This document shows, one piece after another, positions 38,832-46,936 of a stretch of 64,000 bases of DNA. Position 1 is the first letter of the stretch, and each line of letters begins with the position of its first letter. A program made the position numbers and the translations under genes. Origin of the DNA: Natrinema salifodinae (GTDB taxonomy: Archaea; Halobacteriota; Halobacteria; Halobacteriales; Natrialbaceae); the NCBI RefSeq assembly GCF_900110455.1, contig NZ_FOIS01000004.1:682001-746000 (forward strand), given 5' to 3'. Under the pieces are notes generated by a model. The model was given only the letters and a program-made list of their open reading frames with translations. It was not told the DNA's origin and ran no database searches.

Positions 38832-39656
38832 ATGGCACGGAAAGACCACTACTACAACAAGGCCAAACAGGAGGGGTACCGCTCCCGCGCGGCCTACAAG
38901 CTCAAACAGCTCGACGAACTCGAGGACGTCTTGGACCGCGGCGATACCGTCGTCGACCTCGGGGCCGCCCCCGGCGGCTGGCTCGAAGTCGCCGCCGAGG
39001 AAGTCGGACAGAACGGCACGGTCATCGGCGTCGACCTCCAGCGGATCAAGGACTTCGACGACCACGATACGATCGAGACGATCCGCGGCGACATGACCCA
39101 GGAGCGCACCCGCGACCGGGTCATCGACGCCGCCGGCGGAACCGTCGATGGGGCGGCGTCCGCCGCCGATCGGGAGCGGGCCAGCGGGCCCGCGGACGCG
39201 GTCATCTCGGACATGGCCCCCAACATGTCCGGCGAGTACTCGCTCGACCAGGCCCGCTCGCTGCACCTCGCTCGCCAGGCCTTCGAGACGGCGCTCGAAC
39301 TGCTCGACACCGGCGGCGATTTCGTCGTGAAGGTCTTCGAGGGGCCGGACGTCGACGCGTTCCGGGCAGACGTCGAGGAGGAGTTCCAGTACGTCCGCGC
39401 GACCTCGCCGAAGGCCAGCCGCGACGAGTCCTCGGAGCTCTATCTCATCGGCAAGGGTCGGCTCACCGCGTCGGTGCGGCCTGGCGACGAACTCGAGGTC
39501 GAGGTCGAAGACGTCGGTAGCGAGGGCGACGGCATCGCCTCGGTCGACGGTTACCGGCTGTTCGTTCCCGGAACCGAGGTCGGCGAAACCGTCGAAGTGC
39601 GCGTCGAGGACGTCAAGCCGAACTTCGGGTTCGCCCGGCGCCTCGACCGGTCATAG
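38832..39656 (+). CDS. rlmE: 23S rRNA 2'-O-methyltransferase RlmE with TRAM domain
   Basis: 274 aa. Methyltransferase domain 1-200: N-terminal RKDHYYNKAKQEGYRSRAAYKLKQLDE, SAM loop VVDLGAAPGGWLEVAAEEVG, ADAVISDMAPNMSGEY and the K-D-K-E tetrad (K39-like, D in SDMAP, K in FVVKVFEG, E). It methylates the 2'-OH of the A-loop uridine. A C-terminal TRAM domain (about 213-270, GDELEVEVEDVGSEGDGIASVDGYRLFVPGTEVGETVEVRVEDV) is the archaeal extension that contacts RNA. Confidence 0.95.
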   Translation: MARKDHYYNKAKQEGYRSRAAYKLKQLDELEDVLDRGDTVVDLGAAPGGWLEVAAEEVGQNGTVIGVDLQRIKDFDDHDTIETIRGDMTQERTRDRVIDAAGGTVDGAASAADRERASGPADAVISDMAPNMSGEYSLDQARSLHLARQAFETALELLDTGGDFVVKVFEGPDVDAFRADVEEEFQYVRATSPKASRDESSELYLIGKGRLTASVRPGDELEVEVEDVGSEGDGIASVDGYRLFVPGTEVGETVEVRVEDVKPNFGFARRLDRS

Positions 39657-39680
39657 CGTGGCTGTCTCTCAGTCAGGATC

Positions 39681-40385
39681 TCATTGACATTCCCGGTTTC
39701 CACATTGGCACCCGGACGTTCCGGTACGGCTGCAGTCTTCGTTTCCTGACGAATCGACACAACATCTGTAGTCGATGCCGACGTTCCAGAAGTAATAACA
39801 GCTCTCGTCCGTACACCTCGCCTCGTAACAGACTTCGTCGCACGACTGTAGTATCGTCACGGAGTCGTCTTCGGCCGATGCCGTCCGCGGAGTGTCATCC
39901 GAGGCCGACTTGAACAGCGTGGTACCGTCGTCATCTGTCACGTACGCGTAGGCGTGCTCACGTTCGGGTTGGACGTAGAGCGAGAGATCGTGGTCATCGG
40001 TCGTCTGCGAAATTGCGATGAACCCGGTCGGTTCGTCTTCTTCGACGATCGCTGTGGCGGCGACTCCGTCGCTTCCCTCCGACGTCTCTATCGCTTCGAT
40101 CTCGAGGGACTCCGCGAGCGGAAGCGACGAAGCGGATGCACTCTCGATAACGTCGCGCTCAGAGAGCGATTGGAGAACGTCCGAGGCGTGTTCGTCCACC
40201 GCTTGCTGGATCGCCTGTTCCGAATCGTACTGGTCTTCGAGACGTTGTAGTTCCGACTCGTATTCTGCCTGGGCGACACTGCTGTTGGTCGAGACCGCTA
40301 ACCCCGTCACAACTGCGCCACTGGTACCGACTGTTCGGAGAATCGTTCGACGTGAAGTGCTACTTCCGGGATCTTTCGTTGACAT
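39681..40385 (-). CDS. Tat-exported precursor with ten-cysteine C-terminal peptide
   Basis: 234 aa from ATG 40385 (a TTG 12 nt earlier is also in frame). Tat signal SSTSRRTILRTVGTSGAVVTGLAVSTNSSVAQA (residues 8-40). Residues 41-181 are cysteine-free, helical then beta-like (LSLYVQPEREHAYAYVTDDDG). The last 53 residues hold all ten cysteines: 182, 186, 191, 196, 208, 209, 218, 226, 228, 233. This tripartite plan, and the count of ten, match the halocin C8 precursor architecture, although the sequence is not similar. Lower GC than neighbours; no immunity or transporter gene recognised. Other possibilities: secreted toxin, pheromone or redox protein. Confidence 0.7.
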   Translation of the reverse strand: MSTKDPGSSTSRRTILRTVGTSGAVVTGLAVSTNSSVAQAEYESELQRLEDQYDSEQAIQQAVDEHASDVLQSLSERDVIESASASSLPLAESLEIEAIETSEGSDGVAATAIVEEDEPTGFIAISQTTDDHDLSLYVQPEREHAYAYVTDDDGTTLFKSASDDTPRTASAEDDSVTILQSCDEVCYEARCTDESCYYFWNVGIDYRCCVDSSGNEDCSRTGTSGCQCGNRECQ

Positions 40386-40626
40386 GATCCGACGCAAGAT
40401 ACACCCTCTGTGGTCTTAGTATTATATCTGGAAATACTTGCGTTAAATAAGGGAATCCACGAATGAGATATTTATGGCTAAGGGTCGAACAGAGAGTTAG
40501 CCAAACCGACGCAGTTCGGTGAGCTTCGTACCCCGCGTAGTTCGAGAACGCGTCTTACTATCGGCTAATGGACACCGGTGAGATGGCTATCGATGGGGTT
40601 TCACGGTCTCAAGACCGCGGTCGAAC

Positions 40627-40803
40627 TCACGGTTCTTCCTCGAGTCGATCGTGTCGTTCGTCGATTTCGTCCAGAATGTCCAGGGTTTTCCGGATCGAGG
40701 CGCGGATCGCGTCGCTGCGGTTGACGAACTTCCCCTCGTCGCCGACGTGATCGTCTAAGTCGTCGAGTAGCTCTTGCGGGATTTCGACGCTGATCTTTGG
40801 CAT
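40627..40803 (-). CDS. 58-aa ribbon-helix-helix (CopG-like) regulator
   Basis: ATG 40803 to TGA 40627 encodes MPKISVEIPQELLDDLDDHV, then GDEGKFVNRSDAIRASIRKTLDIL and a charged tail ending HDRLEEEP. The betaalphaalpha pattern (KISVEIPQ strand, NRSDAIRASIRKTLD helices) is a classic RHH_1 DNA-binding dimer. It sits between the Cys-rich precursor and tatC2, all leftward: 241 nt from the former, 105 nt from the latter. Target unknown; could autoregulate or act on either neighbour. Confidence 0.8.
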   Translation of the reverse strand: MPKISVEIPQELLDDLDDHVGDEGKFVNRSDAIRASIRKTLDILDEIDERHDRLEEEP

Positions 40804-40908
40804 CTGTCTGGGTAGCCGTTCGCAAGCCCCCGACTTAAGCCGTCGGCTCCGTCCTCGACGGAAGAGACGGCGGCGATACCGGCAGCGGTACCGGCGGCAT
40901 CGCTGCGC

Positions 40909-43263
40909 TCACTCCACGGTGACAGCGCCGGTCTCGCCCTCCGCATCGGGCTCGGCCGCAGAGCCGCCGCCACCGCCGAACAGCCGCCCGCCGCCGGTCA
41001 GGACGTAGAGGACCGCCAGGCCGAGCAGGTAGGTGACCGCGATCGGGATCGCGAACATGAGCATCATGAGCACGCCCTTCGGGCTAAAGAAGGCCGCGAG
41101 GGCGAACGTGCCGACGACGACCGGCCGCCAGCGATCGAGCATCGTCCGGTAGCTGACGATCCCGCCGGCGTGGAACAGCGCCATCGTGACGATGATGTTC
41201 AGCAGGAAGCCGATGCCGACGGTCGTGAAGATCACGAGCCAGAAGAAGCTCTTGATCCGGTAGGAGATGACCATCCCGTTGCTGATCGCGTCCGAGACCA
41301 GATACGAGATGATCGACGGCGCGACCCAGAAGAACCCGAGGTAGGTCCCGGCGGCGAAGCCGGCCAGGAGGCCGCCGCCCCAGACGACGAACGTCCGCCG
41401 GTCGCCGTAGACCAGGCCGCGCTCTTTCGCGGCGGGCCAGGCGTAGTACAGCGCCAGCGGGAGGGTGGCGACGAGCCCGGCGAGCGCGCTGACCTTCGCC
41501 TCGAAGATGAGCACTTCGACCGGGTTCAGCGCGACGACGATGTCCATCGCTTCGATGAGCGCATCGAGATCGTCGACCTCGGTCAGGTCGATGTCGTTGC
41601 GGGCGGCGACCTCGTCGAGCACGTGCTGGGGAACCCGACTGAGGAAGAGCTGGAGAACGTCGCCGAGCCCGCCCGAGTAGAGCCAGAAGAAGGTCCCGCC
41701 CATGACGGCCATGAACAGCCCCACGAGGCGGAACACCTTCGAGGTGAGGCTGTTGAGGATGAAGGCGATGTCGTAGGCGTAGCCGCCGATATCGTCCTCG
41801 GTCGTCTCGTCCTCCGTGAAGGGGTCGAGCATCCCGGCGGCGGTGCTCGCCATGAGGCTGTCGTCGTCCTCGCCCCCCTCGGCGCCCGTCGCAGCGCCGC
41901 CTGCGGCCGCGGCTCCCGATCCAGACCCGGACGCGCCGGCATCGGCGCCGACGGACTCCTGAATCGTATCGAACCGGTCGAGGATGGCCTCCGCCTTCGC
42001 CCGGTTATCGTCGTACATCGCCTGGCGGGAGTAGTCCAGCGCCTGGTCCTCGCTCATCCGCTGGAAGACCTGCGTCGGCACGTCGGCGATGTCCTCGGCT
42101 TCGAGGGTTTCGAAGTCGATGTCCTCGGGGGAGTCGGCCCGCCGAATGTCGCCCTCGCGCGGATAGACGGGCTGCTGGAGGACGTGAATCGTATAGCCCA
42201 GCAGCGCGACGAAGCCGACGACGAGGGCCACGACGAGTCCGACCGCGATCTCGCCGGCCAGGCCGTGTTCGATCGCCATCGTCTCGAGGCCAGTCGGCCC
42301 GGCGGGTCGAAGCCACTCCGGAAGGGACGGATAGACGATCTCACGGAGGTAGTCGAAGGCGCCCTGGTTGACCGCGACGGCGGTCGCAACTGCGACGGCG
42401 GTGACGGCGGCGCCGAACTCGAGGAGGCGCCGTTTGACGTGTTCGGTCCCCGTGCCGGGCGAGTTGGCCGCGCCGCGGCGGCGGACGTTGGTGACGACCT
42501 TGGCGAGGCCGAGGCTGAAGACGTAGAGGATGACCATCGGCGTCGCCCACATGACCTGCGTGAACGGGTCCGGCGGCGAGAATAGGGCCCCGAAGACGAC
42601 GATCGCGATGACGGCGACGCGCCACTTGTCTCGGAACGTCTCGTAGGGGATGATCTCGGTGTAGGACAGCACCCCCATCAACAGCGGGAGTTCGGCGGCG
42701 AGGCCGAACGACAGCGTCAGCAAGGCCATGAACTCGGTGAACTCGGTGATACCGTAGCTTGGCTTGACGCCGGCGCTGACGGCGTTGCCCGCGAGGAAGT
42801 CGAAGGCGTACGGGAAGAAGACGCTATAGGCGTAGATAACGCCGGCACAGAACAGCGAGAGCGCCATCACCACGAACCCGGCGATGTACCCCTTCGAGAT
42901 CGGAACGGCGCTCGTGTAGCCGCGGCGACGGAGCGACTTGCGCGAGAAGAAGAGCAACGCGGGAATCGCGACGATGATTCCCGTGATCATCCCGATCTTG
43001 GCCTGTAACAGGATCACCTCGAACGGCGTCCTGGTGATGACGTCGGTCGAACCGGCGACCGCGTCGTTCATCTGGCCCGTTGCGGTCGCCTTAAGGAAGT
43101 CCCAGATGACGACGCGGAGCGCGTAGAAGGAGCCGACGAACCCCAGAAGGAAGACGATAAACACCTTCTGCAGGTGCGCCTGCGCGCCCGATAGAAGTGC
43201 GCCGATCGTCTCCCGGCCACTATTGATGGCTCGGGCGGTGTCCTCGTCGACGGCAGAACTCAT
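40909..43263 (-). CDS. tatC2: double TatC (TatCt-type) twin-arginine translocase subunit
   Basis: 784 aa with two fused TatC modules. Module 1 is about residues 20-275 (VFIVFLLGFVGSFYALRVVIWDFL...FRDKWRVAVIAIVVFGALFSPPDPFTQVMWATPMVILYVFSLGLA). A linker with extra helices and a Gly/Ala/Asp-rich stretch (SGSGSGAAAAGGAATGAEGG) joins it to module 2 (about 490-765, FRLVGLFMAVMGGTFFWLYSGG...YRTMLDRWRPVVVGTFALAAFFSPKGVLMMLMFAIPIAVTYLLGLAVLYV). About 14 helices in total. In haloarchaea this form is essential and works with TatC1 and TatA for folded proteins such as the precursor encoded nearby. Confidence 0.95.
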   Translation of the reverse strand: MSSAVDEDTARAINSGRETIGALLSGAQAHLQKVFIVFLLGFVGSFYALRVVIWDFLKATATGQMNDAVAGSTDVITRTPFEVILLQAKIGMITGIIVAIPALLFFSRKSLRRRGYTSAVPISKGYIAGFVVMALSLFCAGVIYAYSVFFPYAFDFLAGNAVSAGVKPSYGITEFTEFMALLTLSFGLAAELPLLMGVLSYTEIIPYETFRDKWRVAVIAIVVFGALFSPPDPFTQVMWATPMVILYVFSLGLAKVVTNVRRRGAANSPGTGTEHVKRRLLEFGAAVTAVAVATAVAVNQGAFDYLREIVYPSLPEWLRPAGPTGLETMAIEHGLAGEIAVGLVVALVVGFVALLGYTIHVLQQPVYPREGDIRRADSPEDIDFETLEAEDIADVPTQVFQRMSEDQALDYSRQAMYDDNRAKAEAILDRFDTIQESVGADAGASGSGSGAAAAGGAATGAEGGEDDDSLMASTAAGMLDPFTEDETTEDDIGGYAYDIAFILNSLTSKVFRLVGLFMAVMGGTFFWLYSGGLGDVLQLFLSRVPQHVLDEVAARNDIDLTEVDDLDALIEAMDIVVALNPVEVLIFEAKVSALAGLVATLPLALYYAWPAAKERGLVYGDRRTFVVWGGGLLAGFAAGTYLGFFWVAPSIISYLVSDAISNGMVISYRIKSFFWLVIFTTVGIGFLLNIIVTMALFHAGGIVSYRTMLDRWRPVVVGTFALAAFFSPKGVLMMLMFAIPIAVTYLLGLAVLYVLTGGGRLFGGGGGSAAEPDAEGETGAVTVE

Positions 43264-43403
43264 TGGGTTGGGGTAACTGACATCCAGTTATCAACCTTTC
43301 GAGTGTATACACCGTTCGCGTAGCCGCTGACCGACCCTTGTCACTCTCGCCGGGTGGTCGTAAGAAAAAGGCCTATAACCGGTGGCCTATCACTACCCCG
43401 TAG

Positions 43404-44405
43404 ATGTCGGACGAGCCGGCCGATGGGCGCGACGTCGAGAGTCCCGCGAAGCCGCGGGGCGATTCTGGCGAGCGACAGCCAGTCACCGACGGTGGAACGC
43501 CGAATTCCGATCCTAATACCGATTCTGCTACCAACTCCGAGTCCGCGTCCGATACCGACTCGTCTACACCCGCAGACGATCCGACGCTCGAAACCGACGG
43601 CGAAGGCGTCGTCGGCGACCGCCACGACCCCGAACCGGCCTATCCCGATCCCGACGACGACGTCGGCGGTATCTCGACGCCGCCAGGCGACGAGGAGATG
43701 CCCCTCGCCGATCACATCGAGGAGATGGTCCTCCGCCTGGCCGTCGTGCTCCTGTTCGGGGCCGGCGGGACGGCGATCGGGCTGCTGTGGGCCTCCCAGG
43801 CGATCGAGTTCGTCTGGTTCAATGTCTTCCCCTACGAGATCAGCGAGGTCCCGCCGCCGCACGTCTACCATCCGCTCGAGCTGTGGCTGACCCGGATCAA
43901 GATCTCTTCGCTGCTGGGGATCATGGTCGCGCTCCCGGCGTTCGTCTACGAGTGTTACCTGTTCATGCGTCCGGGGCTGTACCCCCACGAGCGCAAGTAC
44001 TACCTCGCGGCCGTCCCCACGAGCGTCGTGCTGGCGGCGGGCGGGATGCTGTTCTCGTACGTGCTCGTGTTGCCGATGCTCTTCCAGTACTTCACGTACT
44101 ACGCGGAGGGCAGCGCGGAGATCGCGTACGCGCTGGGCGACACGTTTGACCTGATCATCACGCTGACGGGCTTTCTGGCGATCGTCTTCCAGATTCCGCT
44201 GTTCATCATGCTGGCGATCATGATGGGCGTGACGACCCGTCGCTGGCTCGCCCAGAAGCGGCTGTACTTCTGGGCGGCCTTCGCGGGGGTCGCGTTCATG
44301 TTCACGATCGACCCGACGATGATGGCGCCGATCCTCGTCGCCGTCACGATGATCCTCCTGTTCGAGGGGACGCTGCTGGTCCTCAAGTGGGTCGGCGCGG
44401 AGTGA
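43404..44405 (+). CDS. tatC1: TatC (TatCo-type) twin-arginine translocase subunit
   Basis: 333 aa. A long acidic, Ser/Thr/Asp-rich cytoplasmic N-terminus (about 1-95) precedes a standard six-helix TatC core: MPLADHIEEMVLRLAVVLLFGAGGTAIGLLWASQAIEFVWFN, PLELWLTRIKISSLLGIMVALPAFVYECYLFMRPGLYPHERKYYLAAVPTSVVLAAGGMLFSYVLVLPMLFQYF and the P-T-M-M C-terminal helices. Divergent from tatC2, sharing a 140-bp upstream region; CCTATAAC near 43372-43379 is its TATA candidate. Confidence 0.95.
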   Translation: MSDEPADGRDVESPAKPRGDSGERQPVTDGGTPNSDPNTDSATNSESASDTDSSTPADDPTLETDGEGVVGDRHDPEPAYPDPDDDVGGISTPPGDEEMPLADHIEEMVLRLAVVLLFGAGGTAIGLLWASQAIEFVWFNVFPYEISEVPPPHVYHPLELWLTRIKISSLLGIMVALPAFVYECYLFMRPGLYPHERKYYLAAVPTSVVLAAGGMLFSYVLVLPMLFQYFTYYAEGSAEIAYALGDTFDLIITLTGFLAIVFQIPLFIMLAIMMGVTTRRWLAQKRLYFWAAFAGVAFMFTIDPTMMAPILVAVTMILLFEGTLLVLKWVGAE

Positions 44406-44758
44406 CCGGAGCGCGATCCTCACGGTTCGACCATCGGTTGCAGCGTCCGGCGTCCGTTGCTCTCGTCCGACACAATCGTCAATTAGCTACATAGTGGTGC
44501 CATCGGTGGACGCGCGTCCGATCGCGGTCCGGCTCCCCGTCATATAACGGCCTTATATTGTATCCATCCGTTCGCATATTGGCAACCCCGGTTCCTTTCC
44601 GGGAGAAAATAACGTGTTTGTAAACGATTAGCGTTTAGTAGCCCCACATATTCCTCTTGTACTGTGAAAATCTTGATGGTGTTGGCCGAATCTCTCGCCG
44701 TCGAGTGTGATTGTAAATCACACCTGTTCGTTCGTCCCGAAGCCAGGGGGTGGACGCC
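44406..44758. other. 353-bp upstream region of nasA
   Basis: Holds a CCCGG/CCGGG inverted repeat (44587-44603, 7-nt spacer), the nas element at 44607-44635, a GTGAAAA word at 44664 and the leader ORF described below. AT content rises sharply from about 44540 (CATATAAC, CTTATATTG). The GGGGG run at 44746-44750, 8 nt before GTG 44759, is a plausible ribosome-binding site. Confidence 0.5.
44607..44635 (+). promoter_or_regulatory. shared nas element, nasA copy
   Basis: AAATAACG, eight less-conserved bases, AACGATTAG, then CGTT. Identical at 24 of 29 positions, without gaps, to the element at 48575-48603 before nirA. AACG-N5-CGTT forms an imperfect dyad inside it. It lies 152-124 nt upstream of GTG 44759 and is followed by GTTTAGTA (TATA-like). 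Likely an activator or repressor site common to both transcripts. Confidence 0.6.
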
Positions 44759-44762
44759 GTGA
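44676..44762 (+). CDS. candidate 28-aa leader peptide of nasA
   Basis: From ATG 44676 (or GTG 44664, four codons earlier) the frame reads MVLAESLAVECDCKSHLFVR and ends PEARGWTP with TGA at 44760-44762. This stop overlaps GTG 44759 of nasA as GTGA, the usual layout of translational coupling. A Cys-Asp-Cys pair is present. It is too short to be judged by composition, so coding is inferred from position and overlap only. nirA has an equivalent. Confidence 0.4.
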   Translation: MVLAESLAVECDCKSHLFVRPEARGWTP

Positions 44763-46930
44763 CCGATCTCGTTCCCACCACGTGTATGCGGTGTGCGGTC
44801 GGCTGCGGCCACGTCCAGCGGGCCCCCGACCGCGGCTACGGCCTCGAGACCGTCCGCGGCGACGCCGCCCATCCGGTCAACCAGGGCCTGGCGTGCCAGC
44901 GCGGCGTCAGCGAGACGGCCGATCCTAACGGCGAGTGGCTGACCAGGCCGCTCGTGCGCGAGGACGGCGAACTCGTGGCGACGACCATCGAGTCGGCCCT
45001 CGAACGCGCGGCGGAGGGGCTCGACGCCGCACTCGAAACCGGCGGCGACGGCGTCGCCGTCCTTGGCAGCGGCCAGCAGACCAACGAGGCCGCCTACGCC
45101 CTGGGCAAGCTCGCCCGCGGCGGCTTTGGAACCAAGTACTACGACGCCAACACGACGCTGTGTATGGCCTCCGCGGTGACGGCCTACTACGACGCCTTCG
45201 GCAGCGACGCGCCGCCGCCGACCTACGACGACGTTCCCGAGGCCCAGACCCACCTGATCTGGGGCGCGAACCCGGCGGCCGCCCACCCGGTCATGTTCCG
45301 CTGGATCCGCCAGTCGGCCGACGCGGACGACTCCGAACTGATCGTCGTCGATCCGGTCCACAGCGAAACCGCCGAGGCCGCCGACCACCACGTCCCGCTC
45401 GAACCGGGCGGGGACCTCGCGCTCGCCCGGGCCGTCCTCGCCCGCGTCGTCGAGACCGACCGCGTCGACGAGGCCTTCGTCGCCTCGGCGACGACCGGCT
45501 TCGAGGAACTCCGCGCGGAACTGCCCGACGCGGCCGAGGCCGCCGCGATGGCCGGCGTCTCGATGGCCGACGTCGACCGCCTGGCGGCCGCCCTCGACGA
45601 CCCGACGCTCCTGTACTGGGGGATGGGTATCAACCAGAGCGTCAACGGCACCGCGGCCGCGGGCGCGCTGATCGACTGCTGTCTCGCGACCGGCAACCTG
45701 CGGCCCGGCTCGGGACCGTTCTCGCTGACCGGCCAGGCCAACTCGATGGGGGCCCGGGTCTGTTCCTCGAAGGGGACCTGGCCCGGTCACCGCCCGTTCG
45801 CGGCCCCCGAGCACCGCCGCGAGGTCGCCGAGACGTGGGACGTGCCGGTCTCGCGGCTCCCGGACGATCCGGGGCCGGGACCGGTCGGCATCGTCGACGC
45901 GATCGGCGACGACGTCGAGGCCGTCTACGCGGTCGCGACCAACCCCGTCGCGGGGATGCCGGACGCAACTCGCGTCCGCGAGAAGCTCGAGGACGCGTTC
46001 CTCGTCGTCCAGGACGCCTTCCGCAGCGAGACGGTCGAACTCGCCGACGTCGTCCTCCCCGCGGCGACCTGGGGCGAGTCCGAGGGGACGACGACCAACA
46101 TGGAACGGACCGTTTCCCGGGTCCGCGCCGCGACGGAGACGCCGGCGGGCGTTCGGACGGACCTCGAACTGATCGGCGACCTGGCCGACCGGCTCGTCCC
46201 CGACCTGTTCGCGGCGTCGCCGGAACCCGAGGCGATCTTCGACGAACTCGCCGCGCTGACCGCGGGCACGCCCGCCGACCTCTCGGGGATCAGTTACGAC
46301 CGCCTCGAAGAGGAGTACGCGGTCCGCTGGCCGGCACCGGAACCGGACGTCTCGACGGGGTACCGGTACTACGAGCGCGGGAACGACACCGATGGGGACG
46401 GCGACGACGAACCCGACGCCGAGTCGGAATCGTGGTCCTTCTCCACCGACTCCGGCCGCGCCCGGTTCTCGACCGGTGAGGCCAGGCCGCTGCCGGAGCC
46501 GACCGACGAGTCGTACCCGCTCACGCTGACGACCGCGCGTCGCCCGGACGCGTATAACACCGGCGTGCGGACCCGCGAGGACGAGCCGCCGACGGCGCGG
46601 GTCAGCCCGGCGACGGCCGCCGCGCTCGCGGACGAGCTGGAGGGGCCGGTCGACGCCGACGGCGCCGAAACGGAGGCCGAGAGCGAGGACGAGGACGCGC
46701 GGTACGGTCGCGTGGTCTCCCGGCGCGCGTCGGTCACCGTCCGCGTCGAGACCGACCAGGCGATCCCCGATGGGGTCGTCTGGCTGCCGATCCACCACCC
46801 CGACGTCAACGATCTCACGCTGCCCGACGTCGATCCCCGCTCGAACGAGCCCAACTTCAAGCAGTGCGCGGTCCGCCTCGAATCGCCGCGGGAGCGCGAC
46901 GTCGGGGCCGTCGCGGAAGCCAGCGCCTGA
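44759..46930 (+). CDS. nasA: assimilatory nitrate reductase, molybdopterin subunit
   Basis: 723 aa from GTG 44759 (GTG 44750 is three codons earlier; the GGGGG at 44746-44750 favours 44759). The N-terminal [4Fe-4S] motif TTCMRCAVGCGHVQ...LACQRG is followed by the MoCo oxidoreductase core: GSGQQTNEAAYALGKLARGGFGT, TTLCMASAVTAYYDAFGSDAPP, LYWGMGINQSVNGT, TGQANSMGARVCSSKGTWPGHRPF. The C-terminal guanine-dinucleotide-binding domain ends VWLPIHHPDVNDLTLPDVDPRSNEPNFKQCAV. Reduces nitrate to nitrite in the cytoplasm, probably with ferredoxin. Six nt precede narK, so they form an operon. Confidence 0.93.
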   Translation: MTDLVPTTCMRCAVGCGHVQRAPDRGYGLETVRGDAAHPVNQGLACQRGVSETADPNGEWLTRPLVREDGELVATTIESALERAAEGLDAALETGGDGVAVLGSGQQTNEAAYALGKLARGGFGTKYYDANTTLCMASAVTAYYDAFGSDAPPPTYDDVPEAQTHLIWGANPAAAHPVMFRWIRQSADADDSELIVVDPVHSETAEAADHHVPLEPGGDLALARAVLARVVETDRVDEAFVASATTGFEELRAELPDAAEAAAMAGVSMADVDRLAAALDDPTLLYWGMGINQSVNGTAAAGALIDCCLATGNLRPGSGPFSLTGQANSMGARVCSSKGTWPGHRPFAAPEHRREVAETWDVPVSRLPDDPGPGPVGIVDAIGDDVEAVYAVATNPVAGMPDATRVREKLEDAFLVVQDAFRSETVELADVVLPAATWGESEGTTTNMERTVSRVRAATETPAGVRTDLELIGDLADRLVPDLFAASPEPEAIFDELAALTAGTPADLSGISYDRLEEEYAVRWPAPEPDVSTGYRYYERGNDTDGDGDDEPDAESESWSFSTDSGRARFSTGEARPLPEPTDESYPLTLTTARRPDAYNTGVRTREDEPPTARVSPATAAALADELEGPVDADGAETEAESEDEDARYGRVVSRRASVTVRVETDQAIPDGVVWLPIHHPDVNDLTLPDVDPRSNEPNFKQCAVRLESPRERDVGAVAEASA

Positions 46931-46936
46931 TCGTCC

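Noticed and set aside
44540-46798. 752-aa open frame antisense to nasA
   Set aside because: Arg/Gly-rich shadow of high-GC codons opposite a clear MoCo oxidoreductase; no domains, no promoter.
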